This document shows positions 51,741 through 60,594 of a stretch of 64,000 nt of DNA, piece by piece (positions within the stretch are counted from its first letter, which is position 1; each line of letters opens with the position of its first letter). The stretch is from NCBI RefSeq assembly GCF_013364235.1, contig NZ_CP054919.1, positions 4,884,087-4,948,086 of the forward strand. The letters are read 5' to 3'. The position numbers and the translations under genes are program-made. The notes beneath the pieces were generated by a model, which ran no database searches, was not told the origin of the DNA, and worked only from the letters and a program-made list of their open reading frames with translations. The DNA is from Kitasatospora sp. NA04385 (GTDB lineage: Bacteria > Actinomycetota > Actinomycetes > Streptomycetales > Streptomycetaceae).

Positions 51741-52793
51741 ATGAGCACCGTCGCCGACCAGGCCCGACCGGCCCGCGAGGAGCCGTTCACCGGACCGCTG
51801 CTGGACGTCAAGGACCTGCACGTCGAGTTCAAGACCCGGGAGGGCGTCGCCCGGGCGGTCAACGGCGTCAACTACACCGTCAGCGCGGGCGAGACGCTGG
51901 CCGTGCTCGGCGAGTCGGGCTCCGGGAAGTCCGTCACCGCGCAGGCCATCATGGGCATCCTGGACATGCCGCCGGCCAGCATCCCCAAGGGCGAGATCCT
52001 GTTCCGCGGCCGGGACATGCTCAAGATGTCCAAGGACGAGCGGCGCAAGATCCGCGGGCAGAAGATCGCGATGATCTTCCAGGACGCGCTGTCCTCGCTC
52101 AACCCGGTGCTCACCGTCGGGTACCAGCTCGGCGAGATGTACCGCAAGCACCGCGGCGACAACCGCAAGGACGCCAGGGCCAAGGCGATCGAGCTGATGG
52201 ACCGGGTCCGCATCCCGGCCGCCAAGGAGCGGGTCAACGACTACCCGCACCAGTTCTCCGGCGGCATGCGCCAGCGCATCATGATCGCGATGGCGCTGGC
52301 CCTGGAGCCGGACCTGATCATCGCGGACGAGCCGACCACCGCGCTGGACGTCACCGTCCAGGCCCAGGTGATGGACCTGCTCGCCGAGCTCCAGGCCGAG
52401 TACCACATGGGCCTGATCCTGATCACCCACGACCTCGGCGTGGTCGCCGACGTCGCGGACAAGATCGCCGTCATGTACGCGGGCCGGATCGTCGAGACCG
52501 CGCCGGTGCACGAGCTGTACGCCCGCCCCGCCCACCCCTACACCCGGGGGCTGCTGGACTCCATCCCGCGGCTCGACCAGAAGGGCCAGGAGCTCTTCGC
52601 GATCAAGGGGCTGCCGCCCAACCTGCTGCGCATTCCGCCCGGCTGCGCGTTCAACCCGCGCTGCCCGCGGGCGCAGGAGATCTGCCGGCAGGAGGTGCCG
52701 CCGCTGGCCGAGGTGACCGAGGACGACGGCACGCCGCTGCCCGGACGGCGCAGCGCCTGCTTCTTCTGGAAGGAGACCCTCCGTGACGGCTAA
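51741..52793 (+). CDS. Oligopeptide ABC transporter ATPase (DppD/OppD type), operon 2
   Basis: A 350-residue ATPase with GESGSGKS, FSGGMRQR, LIIADEPTTALD and the C-terminal cluster GCAFNPRCPRAQEIC. It contains the 324-base block (52178-52501) that reads identical to operon 1, from just before the helical domain through the H-loop region. Sequence on either side shows ordinary divergence. The ATG at 51741 follows GAAGGGGAGAAGG. It overlaps the next gene by 11 bases. Confidence 0.95.
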   Translation: MSTVADQARPAREEPFTGPLLDVKDLHVEFKTREGVARAVNGVNYTVSAGETLAVLGESGSGKSVTAQAIMGILDMPPASIPKGEILFRGRDMLKMSKDERRKIRGQKIAMIFQDALSSLNPVLTVGYQLGEMYRKHRGDNRKDARAKAIELMDRVRIPAAKERVNDYPHQFSGGMRQRIMIAMALALEPDLIIADEPTTALDVTVQAQVMDLLAELQAEYHMGLILITHDLGVVADVADKIAVMYAGRIVETAPVHELYARPAHPYTRGLLDSIPRLDQKGQELFAIKGLPPNLLRIPPGCAFNPRCPRAQEICRQEVPPLAEVTEDDGTPLPGRRSACFFWKETLRDG

Positions 52794-53868
52794 CGGTGCC
52801 ACCCCGCTCGGGGCGACCACCCCCGAGGAGGTCGCGTTCGCCCAGGACGTGCCGCGCGGCGAACCCATCCTGGAGGTCCGCGACCTGCGCAAGCACTTCC
52901 CGCTGACCAGGGGCGTGCTGTTCAAGAAGCAGGTCGGCGCGGTCAAGGCCGTCGACGGGGTCTCCTTCGACCTGATGCAGGGCGAGACGCTCGGCATCGT
53001 CGGCGAGTCCGGCTGCGGCAAGTCCACCCTGGCCAAGGTCCTGATGAACCTGGAACCCGCCACCGCCGGGTCGGTGAAGTACAAGGGCGAGGAGATCTCG
53101 CACCTGTCCGGCTCCGCGCTGAAGGCGGTCCGCCGCAACATCCAGATGGTGTTCCAGGACCCGTACACCTCGCTGAACCCGCGCATGACGGTCGGCGACA
53201 TCATCGGCGAGCCGTACGAGATCCACCCCGAGGTGGCGCCGAAGGGCGACCGCCGCAAGGCGGTGCAGGACCTGCTGGACGTGGTGGGGCTCAACCCGGA
53301 GTACATCAACCGGTACCCGCACCAGTTCTCCGGCGGCCAGCGCCAGCGGATCGGCATCGCCCGCGGCCTGGCGCTCAAGCCCGAGGTGATCATCTGCGAC
53401 GAGCCGGTCTCCGCGCTCGACGTGTCGGTGCAGGCCCAGGTGATCAACCTGCTGGAGCAGCTGCAGGGCGAGTTCAACCTGTCGTACATGTTCATCGCGC
53501 ACGACCTCTCGATCGTCCGGCACATCTCCGACCGGGTCGGCGTGATGTACCTGGGACGGATGGTCGAGATCGGCAGCGACCTGGAGATCTACGACCACGC
53601 CACCCACCCGTACACCCAGGCGCTGCTGTCCGCGGTGCCGGTGCCCGACCCGGCCGCGCGCGAGCACCGGGACCGGATCGTGCTGACCGGCGACGTGCCC
53701 TCGCCGGCCAACCCGCCGTCCGGGTGCCGCTTCCGCACCCGGTGCTGGAAGGCCCAGCAGAAGTGCGCCGAGGAGGACCCGGAGCTGACGGTGCGGGACT
53801 GGCTGGAGGGGCGGGCCCGGCACGACTCGGCCTGCCACTTCGCCGGCGAGCGGGAGAACCTGATCTGA
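52783..53868 (+). CDS. Oligopeptide ABC transporter ATPase (DppF/OppF type), operon 2
   Basis: A 361-residue ATPase. GTG 52783 adds about 20 residues (TANGATPLGATTPEEVAFAQ) relative to operon 1 before the shared PILEVRDLRKHFPLTRGVLF. Motifs are GESGCGKS, FSGGQRQR, VIICDEPVSALD and GCRFRTRCWKAQQKC. The central third is nearly base-for-base the same as in operon 1. It closes the operon and meets the bldK-like operon end to end across a bidirectional terminator. Confidence 0.95.
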   Translation: MTANGATPLGATTPEEVAFAQDVPRGEPILEVRDLRKHFPLTRGVLFKKQVGAVKAVDGVSFDLMQGETLGIVGESGCGKSTLAKVLMNLEPATAGSVKYKGEEISHLSGSALKAVRRNIQMVFQDPYTSLNPRMTVGDIIGEPYEIHPEVAPKGDRRKAVQDLLDVVGLNPEYINRYPHQFSGGQRQRIGIARGLALKPEVIICDEPVSALDVSVQAQVINLLEQLQGEFNLSYMFIAHDLSIVRHISDRVGVMYLGRMVEIGSDLEIYDHATHPYTQALLSAVPVPDPAAREHRDRIVLTGDVPSPANPPSGCRFRTRCWKAQQKCAEEDPELTVRDWLEGRARHDSACHFAGERENLI

Positions 53869-53885
53869 CCCGCCGCACCGACGCG

Positions 53886-53920
53886 GAAGGGCCCCGCCGA
53901 ACGGATCGGCGGGGCCCTTC
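53886..53920. terminator. Bidirectional terminator between opp operon 2 and the bldK-like operon
   Basis: GAAGGGCCCCGCCGA pairs perfectly (15 bp) with 53906-53920 around ACGGA. It is 17 bases from each flanking stop. Confidence 0.9.
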
Positions 53921-53937
53921 GCGGTGCTGCCGGGGGC

Positions 53938-55005
53938 TCAGACCTCGGCGCGCTGGGGGGGAACGGCGGCGGCGTCCCCCTCGGGGAAGTGGCAGGCCGT
54001 CAGGTGGGTCTCCGCGTTGCCGGAGAGCCGGACCAGCGGCGGCTCCTCGGTGGCGCACTTGTCCTGGGCCTTCCAGCACCGGGTGCGGAAGCGGCAGCCC
54101 GACGGCGGGTTCAGCGGCGACGGGACGTCACCGGTGAGCCGGATGCGCTCGCGGTCGTCGTCCGGGTCGGCCTCCGGGACGGCCGACAGCAGGGCGTGGG
54201 TGTACGGGTGCCGGGGCGACTCGTACAGCGACTTGCGGTCGGCGATCTCGACGATCTTGCCGAGGTACATCACCGCGACGCGCTGCGAGAAGTGCCGCAC
54301 CACCGAGAGGTCGTGGGCGATGAACAGGAAGGCGATGCCCAGCTCGCGCTGCAGCTCCTGGAGCAGGTTGACCACCTGCGCCTGGATCGACACGTCCAGC
54401 GCCGAGACCGGCTCGTCCGCGACGATCAGCTTCGGGTTCAGCGACAGCGCCCGGGCCACGCCGATGCGCTGGCGCTGGCCGCCGGAGAACTCGTGCGGGA
54501 AGCGGTTGTAGTGCTCCGGGTTCAGGCCGACCGTCTCCAGCAGCTCCTGCACCCGGCGCTGGACGCCGCCGGCCGGCTTGATGCCGTTGATCTCCATCGG
54601 CGCGCCGATGATCGAGCCGACGGTGTGCCGCGGGTTCAGCGAGGAGTACGGGTCCTGGAAGATCATCTGGATCTCGGACCGGATCGGCGCCAGCTCCTTG
54701 CGGCCGGCGTGCGTGATGTCCTGGCCGGCGTAGCGGATCTCGCCCGCGGTCGGCTCCAGCAGCCGGGTCACCAGGCGGCCGGTGGTCGACTTGCCGCAGC
54801 CGGACTCGCCGACCAGGCCCACCGACTCGGAGGGGAACACCTGGAGGTCCACGCCGTCCACCGCGTGCACCGCGCCGACCTGGCGCTTGAACAGGAAGCC
54901 GTCCGTCACCGGGAAGTGCTTCTTCAGGCCCGTGATCGACAGCAGCGGGTCGCCGGAACCGGCGGAGGCCCCGGAGGCCGGCTTGAGGGTCAGTTCGTTG
55001 CTCAT
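53938..55005 (-). CDS. bldKE: Oligopeptide ABC transporter ATPase, BldKE-like
   Basis: A 355-residue OppF-type ATPase, last gene of the minus-strand operon: GESGCGKS, FSGGQRQRIGVARALSLNPK, LIVADEPVSALD and the Cys motif GCRFRTRCWKAQDKC. It follows the OppD-type gene by 10 bases. The symbol rests on operon order (permease, lipoprotein, permease, ATPase, ATPase), which is that of bldKABCDE in S. coelicolor, where the transporter imports a peptide signal needed for aerial mycelium. Sequence orthology was not tested. Confidence 0.88.
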   Translation of the reverse strand: MSNELTLKPASGASAGSGDPLLSITGLKKHFPVTDGFLFKRQVGAVHAVDGVDLQVFPSESVGLVGESGCGKSTTGRLVTRLLEPTAGEIRYAGQDITHAGRKELAPIRSEIQMIFQDPYSSLNPRHTVGSIIGAPMEINGIKPAGGVQRRVQELLETVGLNPEHYNRFPHEFSGGQRQRIGVARALSLNPKLIVADEPVSALDVSIQAQVVNLLQELQRELGIAFLFIAHDLSVVRHFSQRVAVMYLGKIVEIADRKSLYESPRHPYTHALLSAVPEADPDDDRERIRLTGDVPSPLNPPSGCRFRTRCWKAQDKCATEEPPLVRLSGNAETHLTACHFPEGDAAAVPPQRAEV

Positions 55006-55015
55006 GGTGTCCCTC

Positions 55016-56083
55016 TCAGCCGAGCCGCGGCTTGATCTGGTCGATGAAGATGTCCTGCCGCTGCGCCGGGGTGAGGTGGCAGGCGGCGGCGTGCCCGGTG
55101 GCGGGGGACAGCGGCGGGCGCTCGGAGGTGCAGCCGCCGCCGACCACCTGCTCGCGGAAGTCGCAGCGCGGGTTGAACGGGCAGCCGGACGGCAGGTTGA
55201 TCAGGCTCGGCGGGGTGCCGCGGACCGGCCGCAGCGGCACGTCCACGTCGCCGGTGAGGCTGGGCATCGAGGACAGCAGGCCCCAGGTGTACGGGTGCTG
55301 AGGGGCCTTCAGCACCTCGCGGACGGTGCCGCGCTCCACGGCCCGGCCCGCGTACATCACCATGATGTCCTGCGCGGTCCTGGCGACCACGCCCAGGTCG
55401 TGGGTGATCAGGATGATCGCGGTGCCCATCTCCTGCTGGAGGTCCTTCAGCAGGTCCAGGATCTGGGCCTGCACGGTGACGTCCAGCGCGGTGGTCGGCT
55501 CGTCCGCGATGACCAGCTTGGGGTCGCAGACCAGCGACATGGCGATCATCGCGCGCTGGCGCATGCCGCCGGAGAACTGGTGCGGGTAGTCGTCCACCCG
55601 GCTGGTGGGCTGCGGGATGCCGACCTTGGTCAGCATCTCGATCGCCCGGTCCCGGGCCTCCTTCTTGGAGGCGCCGGTGTGCTTGCGGAAGGTCTCGCCG
55701 ATCTGCTTGCCGATGGTGTGGAACGGCGACAGCGCGGTCAGCGGGTCCTGGAAGATCATCGACATCTTCCGGCCGCGGAGCTTCTCCAGCTCCTTGTTCG
55801 GCGCGCCGACCAGTTCCCGGCCGTCCAGCCTGATCGAACCGGTGATCTCGGTGCGGTCCGGGTTGTGCAGGCCCAGCACGGCCAGGTTGGTCACCGACTT
55901 GCCGGAGCCGGACTCGCCGACGATGCCGAGCGTGGAGCCCGGGGCGACGTCGAAGGAGAGGTTGTCCACGGCCCGGACCACGCCGTCCTCGGTGCTGAAG
56001 CGGACCGAGAGGTCGCGGACTGAGAGGAACGGCGTGCCGCCGCTGCCGGCGGACACCTCCTCGGGCTTGGCCTGGGTGGTCAT
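55016..56083 (-). CDS. bldKD: Oligopeptide ABC transporter ATPase, BldKD-like
   Basis: A 355-residue OppD-type ATPase: GESGSGKS, FSGGMRQRAMIAMSLVCDPK, LVIADEPTTALD, and a C-terminal CPFNPRCDFREQ to GGC cluster. It clearly differs from the two plus-strand OppD genes and does not share their identical block. It lies 61 bases downstream of the DppB-type permease gene. Confidence 0.88.
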   Translation of the reverse strand: MTTQAKPEEVSAGSGGTPFLSVRDLSVRFSTEDGVVRAVDNLSFDVAPGSTLGIVGESGSGKSVTNLAVLGLHNPDRTEITGSIRLDGRELVGAPNKELEKLRGRKMSMIFQDPLTALSPFHTIGKQIGETFRKHTGASKKEARDRAIEMLTKVGIPQPTSRVDDYPHQFSGGMRQRAMIAMSLVCDPKLVIADEPTTALDVTVQAQILDLLKDLQQEMGTAIILITHDLGVVARTAQDIMVMYAGRAVERGTVREVLKAPQHPYTWGLLSSMPSLTGDVDVPLRPVRGTPPSLINLPSGCPFNPRCDFREQVVGGGCTSERPPLSPATGHAAACHLTPAQRQDIFIDQIKPRLG

Positions 56084-56144
56084 GGACTGGGCTCCTCGGT
56101 GCGGTACGTGAGGTCGGGACTGCTGCTCGGCCGGGGTGTGGCCG

Positions 56145-57122
56145 TCAGGCCAGGCGGATGCGCGGGTCGATCAGGGCGTAGGCGGCGTCGACGACGATGT
56201 TGAAGAAGACGATCAGGGTGGCGGCCACCACGGTCACGCCGACCAGCAGCGAGAGGTCGGAGTCGCGGAACGAGTGGATCGCCAGCTCGCCGAGGCCGTG
56301 CAGGCTGAACGTCGTCTCGGTGATGATGGCGCCGCCGAGCAGCACGCCCAGGTCGATACCGAAGACGGTGACGATGGTGCCCATCGCGCCGCGCCAGGCG
56401 TAGCGCATGAAGACCGAGGTGCCCGACATGCCCTTGGCCCGGGCGGTCCGCACGTAGTCCTCGGACAGCTGCTCGACCATCGAGGAACGGGTCATCCGGG
56501 TGTAGTTCGCGGTCCAGATCAGCGACAGCACGATCCACGGCACCAGCAGGCCGCCGGCCCAGCCGAGCGGGTCCTGGGTGAACGGCACGTAGGTCGGCAG
56601 CTCCAGCAGGTCGGTGCTGTAGCACAGCGCCCACAGCGCCAGCGGTCCGGCGACGTAGATCTGCATCGAGGAGGCCAGCAGCGAGAACGAGCTGGCGATC
56701 TTGTCGGCGGCCTTGCCCTGCTTGTGGGCGGCCAGCATGCCGGTGCCGATGCCGATGACCAGGAAGACCACGGCGGAGCCGACGGTCAGCGACAGGGTGG
56801 TCGGGAAGCGGTCCAGCAGGATGCCGCCGACCAGCTCCTTCTTGTCGAAGGAGTAGCCGAAGCACGGGGCGCCGCAGTGCACGCCGTTGAAGGTGCCACC
56901 GGTGAAGATGGTGCTCAGCCAGTTCCAGTACTGGACCGGCCAGGCGTGGTCGAAGCCCATGTCGTGCTTGATCAGGGCCAGGTTCTCGGGCGTGCAGACC
57001 TTCCCGCAGTAGAGCCTCGCCGGGTCCGCCGGGATCGCGAAGAACAGCGCATACGTGATCATCGAGACGATCAGCAGGATGACGAGAGCGCCGAGGGTTC
57101 GGCGGACGAGGAATCGGAGCAT
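56145..57122 (-). CDS. bldKC: Oligopeptide ABC transporter permease, BldKC-like
   Basis: A 325-residue DppB-type permease. MLRFLVRRTLGALVILLIVS opens it. Two short extracellular Cys-containing loops (LYCGKVCTPEN and GVHCGAPCFGYSF) are unusual compared with the plus-strand permeases and may form disulfides. The coupling loop is DYVRTARAKGMSGTSVFMRY. It is separated from the lipoprotein gene by a hairpin, matching the other operons. Confidence 0.88.
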   Translation of the reverse strand: MLRFLVRRTLGALVILLIVSMITYALFFAIPADPARLYCGKVCTPENLALIKHDMGFDHAWPVQYWNWLSTIFTGGTFNGVHCGAPCFGYSFDKKELVGGILLDRFPTTLSLTVGSAVVFLVIGIGTGMLAAHKQGKAADKIASSFSLLASSMQIYVAGPLALWALCYSTDLLELPTYVPFTQDPLGWAGGLLVPWIVLSLIWTANYTRMTRSSMVEQLSEDYVRTARAKGMSGTSVFMRYAWRGAMGTIVTVFGIDLGVLLGGAIITETTFSLHGLGELAIHSFRDSDLSLLVGVTVVAATLIVFFNIVVDAAYALIDPRIRLA

Positions 57123-57144
57123 CGGACGGGGCTCTCCTGATCGG

Positions 57145-57179
57145 GGCGGGACACCGGCAGATCGTGCCGGTGCCCCGCC
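57145..57179 (-). terminator. Intercistronic stem-loop after the binding protein, bldK-like operon
   Basis: GGCGGGACACCGGCA (57145-57159) pairs with TGCCGGTGCCCCGCC (57165-57179) except for one A-C mismatch. It lies 26 bases after the lipoprotein stop. Confidence 0.65.
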
Positions 57180-57204
57180 GTGAGCTACTGCTCGGTGACG
57201 ACTA

Positions 57205-58965
57205 CTACTTGACGTAGATGTTGAGCGGGGACTGCAGGCCGGCCAGCGAGTCGAACTTCACGCCGCCCAGGCCCGAGCCGTACAGGCTCAGCGAGCGCTG
57301 GTACACGTCCGGGATCGAGTAGGCGTTGTCCTGCAGCTGCTTGTCGATCGCGGCCCACGCCTTGCCCTGCGCCACCGGGTCGGCGATCTTGGCGGCGGCG
57401 TCGATCGCGGAGTTGATCTCCGGGTTGTTCACGTGCGCCAGGTTCTGGCCGCCGTCGGCGATGACCCGGCCGTCCCAGACCTGCTGCAGCGAGGTGTAGC
57501 CGGTCGGCCAGTCGGCGCCCCAGCCGCCCCAGTACAGGTCGGCGCCGTTGTCGAGCAGGGCGACGGTGTCGTAGTAGGTCTTGGCGTCCAGCGGCTTCGG
57601 CACGAACTTGAAGCCGGCCTTCTCCAGCGCGTCGCGGATGGCCTCGGTGACCTTCTGCTGGATCGGGGTGTTGTTGTACGGGTAGACGATGGTGGTGCCC
57701 AGCGCGTTCGCCTCGGTCAGCAGCTTCTTGGCCGCCTCCGGGTCGCCCTCCGGCTTCTTCAGGATGCCGTACGCGTCGTAGGACTCGTAGCCGAGCACGG
57801 TCGGGCTCATGTACGAGGTGGCGTAGTCACCGTAGGAGGTGCCGCCCTGGAGCTGGCGGGTCTGCTTGTGCGGGAACGCCCGGATGAGCGCCTCGCGGAC
57901 CCGCTTGTCCTTGATGCGGTCGTTGTTGATGTAGTAGTAGTCGACGTACGGGGTCAGGCCCTCGAGGGTGCGCGACTTGTACTTGTCGTTGCCCTTGACC
58001 TCGTCGATGTACTTCGGGTCGACCGTGTTGTGGAAGGTGAACGCGGTCTTGTCCTCGCCGTTGTCCGCCATGAAGCGCTCGGTGGACTGCTGCAGCTGGA
58101 CACCGAAGGTCATGTGCCACTTGTCCGGGTAGGCGTTCCGGATCGGGTCGGTGGCCGGGTCCCAGTTGGGGTTGCGCTCCAGGTCCAGCGAGCGGTCGGT
58201 GACGTGCTCGGTGATCTGGTACGGGCCCGAGGAGAACGGCTTCTTGTCGTACTCCTCCTTGGTGTCGTGGGCCTGCGGCACGACGCCGTAACCGGTCATC
58301 GCCAGGGTGAAGTTGGCGTCCGGGTGGATGTCCTGGAAGGCGATGACCACGGTCTTGTCGTCCGGGGTCTGGACCGCGTCCAGCTGCTTGCCGTTGTACG
58401 GGCCCTCGTAGGCCGTGCGGTAGTCGGCGCCGGAGAGCCAGGACTGGATGTAGGTCGGGCCGGACTTGATGAACGTCGCGTAGAGGCGCTCGATCGAGTA
58501 CTTGACGTCGGCCGAGGTGATCGGGGTGCCGTCCTGCCACTTCACGCCGTCCTTCAGCGTGAACTTCCAGGTCTTGCCGCCGTCGGTGGTGGTGCCGGTG
58601 TCGGTGGCGAGGTCGCCGACCAGCTTCTGCGAACCGTCGGGCATGGTCTTGTAGCCCGTCAGCTGACGGGTGAACAGCAGCGAGACCTCGGAGTTGTAGT
58701 TCAGGTAGATCTGGCCCGGGTCGAGGTGCGAGAAGTCGTCGCGGTCGATCATGTTGACCGTGCCGCCCTTCTTCGCGTTCGGCTCCTGGGCCGCCGGGCC
58801 CTTCGAGTCCTCGGCGGTGCCGACCGAGATCGCGGTGGTCTTGACCGGGGCCTTGGAGGCGCTGGCGCCGTCGCCGTTGCTGTGGCCGCTGGAGCACGCC
58901 GTGGTGACGGTCAGGGCCCCGGCCACGAGAATGGCGGCCGCGAGCCGCGTCTTGCGAGAGCTCAT
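57205..58965 (-). CDS. bldKB: Oligopeptide-binding lipoprotein, BldKB-like
   Basis: A 586-residue family 5 binding lipoprotein. The signal peptide MSSRKTRLAAAILVAGALTV leads to a lipobox TTAC, then a Ser/Gly/Ala tether. LKDGVKWQDGTPITSADVKY and REALIRAFPHKQTRQLQGGT are the family segments. ATG 58965 has AGG six bases upstream; ATG 58971, two codons earlier, is equally in frame. Position second, between two permease genes, is the BldK arrangement. It probably recognises the peptide that the operon imports. Confidence 0.87.
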   Translation of the reverse strand: MSSRKTRLAAAILVAGALTVTTACSSGHSNGDGASASKAPVKTTAISVGTAEDSKGPAAQEPNAKKGGTVNMIDRDDFSHLDPGQIYLNYNSEVSLLFTRQLTGYKTMPDGSQKLVGDLATDTGTTTDGGKTWKFTLKDGVKWQDGTPITSADVKYSIERLYATFIKSGPTYIQSWLSGADYRTAYEGPYNGKQLDAVQTPDDKTVVIAFQDIHPDANFTLAMTGYGVVPQAHDTKEEYDKKPFSSGPYQITEHVTDRSLDLERNPNWDPATDPIRNAYPDKWHMTFGVQLQQSTERFMADNGEDKTAFTFHNTVDPKYIDEVKGNDKYKSRTLEGLTPYVDYYYINNDRIKDKRVREALIRAFPHKQTRQLQGGTSYGDYATSYMSPTVLGYESYDAYGILKKPEGDPEAAKKLLTEANALGTTIVYPYNNTPIQQKVTEAIRDALEKAGFKFVPKPLDAKTYYDTVALLDNGADLYWGGWGADWPTGYTSLQQVWDGRVIADGGQNLAHVNNPEINSAIDAAAKIADPVAQGKAWAAIDKQLQDNAYSIPDVYQRSLSLYGSGLGGVKFDSLAGLQSPLNIYVK

Positions 58966-59054
58966 CTTCATCCTGCCTGGGATAGTTGTGCGGAAATCTT
59001 CGTGGGTGTGCCCGGGGCCTGGCTTTCCCGTCCCCCCGGAGTCTTGAGGGCCTG

Positions 59055-60098
59055 TCAGCGGTTGGTCTTCGGGTCGAACGCGTCCCGGACGGAGTCGCCG
59101 AGCAGGTTGAAGGCCAGAACGAACACCACCATGGCGAGGCCCGGGAAGAGCAGGAAGGTGACGTCGGTCCGGAGGAAGCCCGCGCCGTCGGCGATCATGC
59201 GGCCCCAGTCCGGGGTCGGCTCGGTCACGCCCACGCCCAGGTAGGAGAGACCGGCCTCCGCGGTGACGAAGGCGGGCAGCGCGAGGGTGGACTGCACCAG
59301 GATCGGCGTCCACAGGTTGGGCAGGATCTCCTTGAAGATGATCCTCATCGGGGAGGCGCCGGTGACCTTGGCGGCCTCGATGAACTCGCGTTCGCGCAGC
59401 GACAGCGACACGCCGCGCAGGATGCGGGCCAGGCTCATCCAGCCGAGCAGCGACAGCACCAGGGTGACCGCGACGAACGGCAGCCAGCCCGGCGGGTTCT
59501 CGTCCCGGGCGACCAGCAGTCCGGTGACCACCGGCATGGTCGCGATCAGGAAGATCTGCGACGGGAACGACATCAGGACGTCGATCACCCGGCCGATGAA
59601 GTAGTCGGTCTTGCCGCCGAGGTAGCCGGCCGCGATGCCGAGCGCGACGCCGATCACGGTGGTCAGCAGCGAGGTGGCGACGGCGATGATCAGCGAGGTG
59701 CGGATGCCGTAGACCAGCAGGGTCAGCACGTCGCGGCCGAGGCCGGGCTCCAGGCCGAACCAGAAGTCGCCGCTCATGCCGCCGTTGGGGCCCATCGGCA
59801 GGCCGGAGTCGGTCAGCAGACCGGTGCCCTCCTGGCCGTAGTGGGTCTTCGGGTCCTTGCCGTAGACCAGCGAGATGAGCGGGGCGAGGATCGCCACCGC
59901 GATGAAGAACAGCACCACGCACGCGCTCACCACGCCGGTGCGGTCGCGGAGGAAGCGGCGCCACATCAGCTGCCCGGGGGAGAGGCCCCGGAAGCCCTGA
60001 TCGGCGGGTGCGTCGGCCGTGGCGTTGGCCGCGAGGTCCGACGTCGACCCGGGACGGGAGGTGTTCCCGTCCGTCGTGGCCCCAGTAGGCGTCGTCAT
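59055..60098 (-). CDS. bldKA: Oligopeptide ABC transporter permease, BldKA-like
   Basis: A 347-residue DppC-type permease and first gene of the minus-strand operon. A ~65-residue hydrophilic N-terminus precedes about six helices. GLGRDVLTLLVYGIRTSLII is the OppC signature, and REFIEAAKVTGASPMRIIFK the coupling loop. ATG 60098 is preferred because GGGAG lies 10 bases upstream; the frame continues open to 60239 without support. Confidence 0.87.
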   Translation of the reverse strand: MTTPTGATTDGNTSRPGSTSDLAANATADAPADQGFRGLSPGQLMWRRFLRDRTGVVSACVVLFFIAVAILAPLISLVYGKDPKTHYGQEGTGLLTDSGLPMGPNGGMSGDFWFGLEPGLGRDVLTLLVYGIRTSLIIAVATSLLTTVIGVALGIAAGYLGGKTDYFIGRVIDVLMSFPSQIFLIATMPVVTGLLVARDENPPGWLPFVAVTLVLSLLGWMSLARILRGVSLSLREREFIEAAKVTGASPMRIIFKEILPNLWTPILVQSTLALPAFVTAEAGLSYLGVGVTEPTPDWGRMIADGAGFLRTDVTFLLFPGLAMVVFVLAFNLLGDSVRDAFDPKTNR

Positions 60099-60594
60099 GG
60101 TGCTAAAGCTCCCGACCGTGGTCCGTGCAGAAGCAAGGAGTAAGAACTTGGATGAATGGACTCTTGCAAGTCGTTTATCGAACGTCAAGAGTTCCTCAGT
60201 TGTCGACGGCGCATTTCCTCCTTCGTGCTGGAATGTCAACCACTTCGTAGTTCTCGGACTCTTGACATCGGCCCAGCGAGACGGTCAAAACCGGACAAAC
60301 TCGATCAAACAGTGTTCACATGTCCGTAACGATGCACTGTCAGCTCCGGTATCAGGACGGCGAGTTCGCGGCCCGGGTCGGATGACGCGCGTAGAGGCGA
60401 TGTCCGTTTTGGTGTCATTCATCGCAATTGACGGGTGCAATTGAGTGTCCGATTATCGGACGTCGGTGTTTTCGGGCGTGCCGGGGCGAATTCATGGGTA
60501 TGGCTCACCCAATTCGGGTGGCGTCCGGGGTGCCGCCCGACTGGCATTTTCTCGCCATTGGCGAGTCTTCGCCGCGCCGATAGCGCCGCGGTTG
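60099..60594 (-). promoter_or_regulatory. 496-base control region upstream of the bldK-like operon
   Basis: No gene is supported. The sequence is AT-richer than its surroundings, as at the other opp promoter. GTCCGATTATCGGAC (60447-60461) is a perfect palindrome around a central T. ATGTCCGTTTT-N6-ATTCATC (60400-60423) nearly repeats a word pair at 42029-42051. No convincing -10/-35 pair for the minus strand could be fixed by eye. Confidence 0.5.

Noticed and set aside
42206..53868. Assembly duplication as the cause of two opp operons
   Set aside because: Binding proteins, permeases, intergenic hairpins and ATPase ends differ throughout, so both copies are real; only the internal ATPase blocks are near identical.
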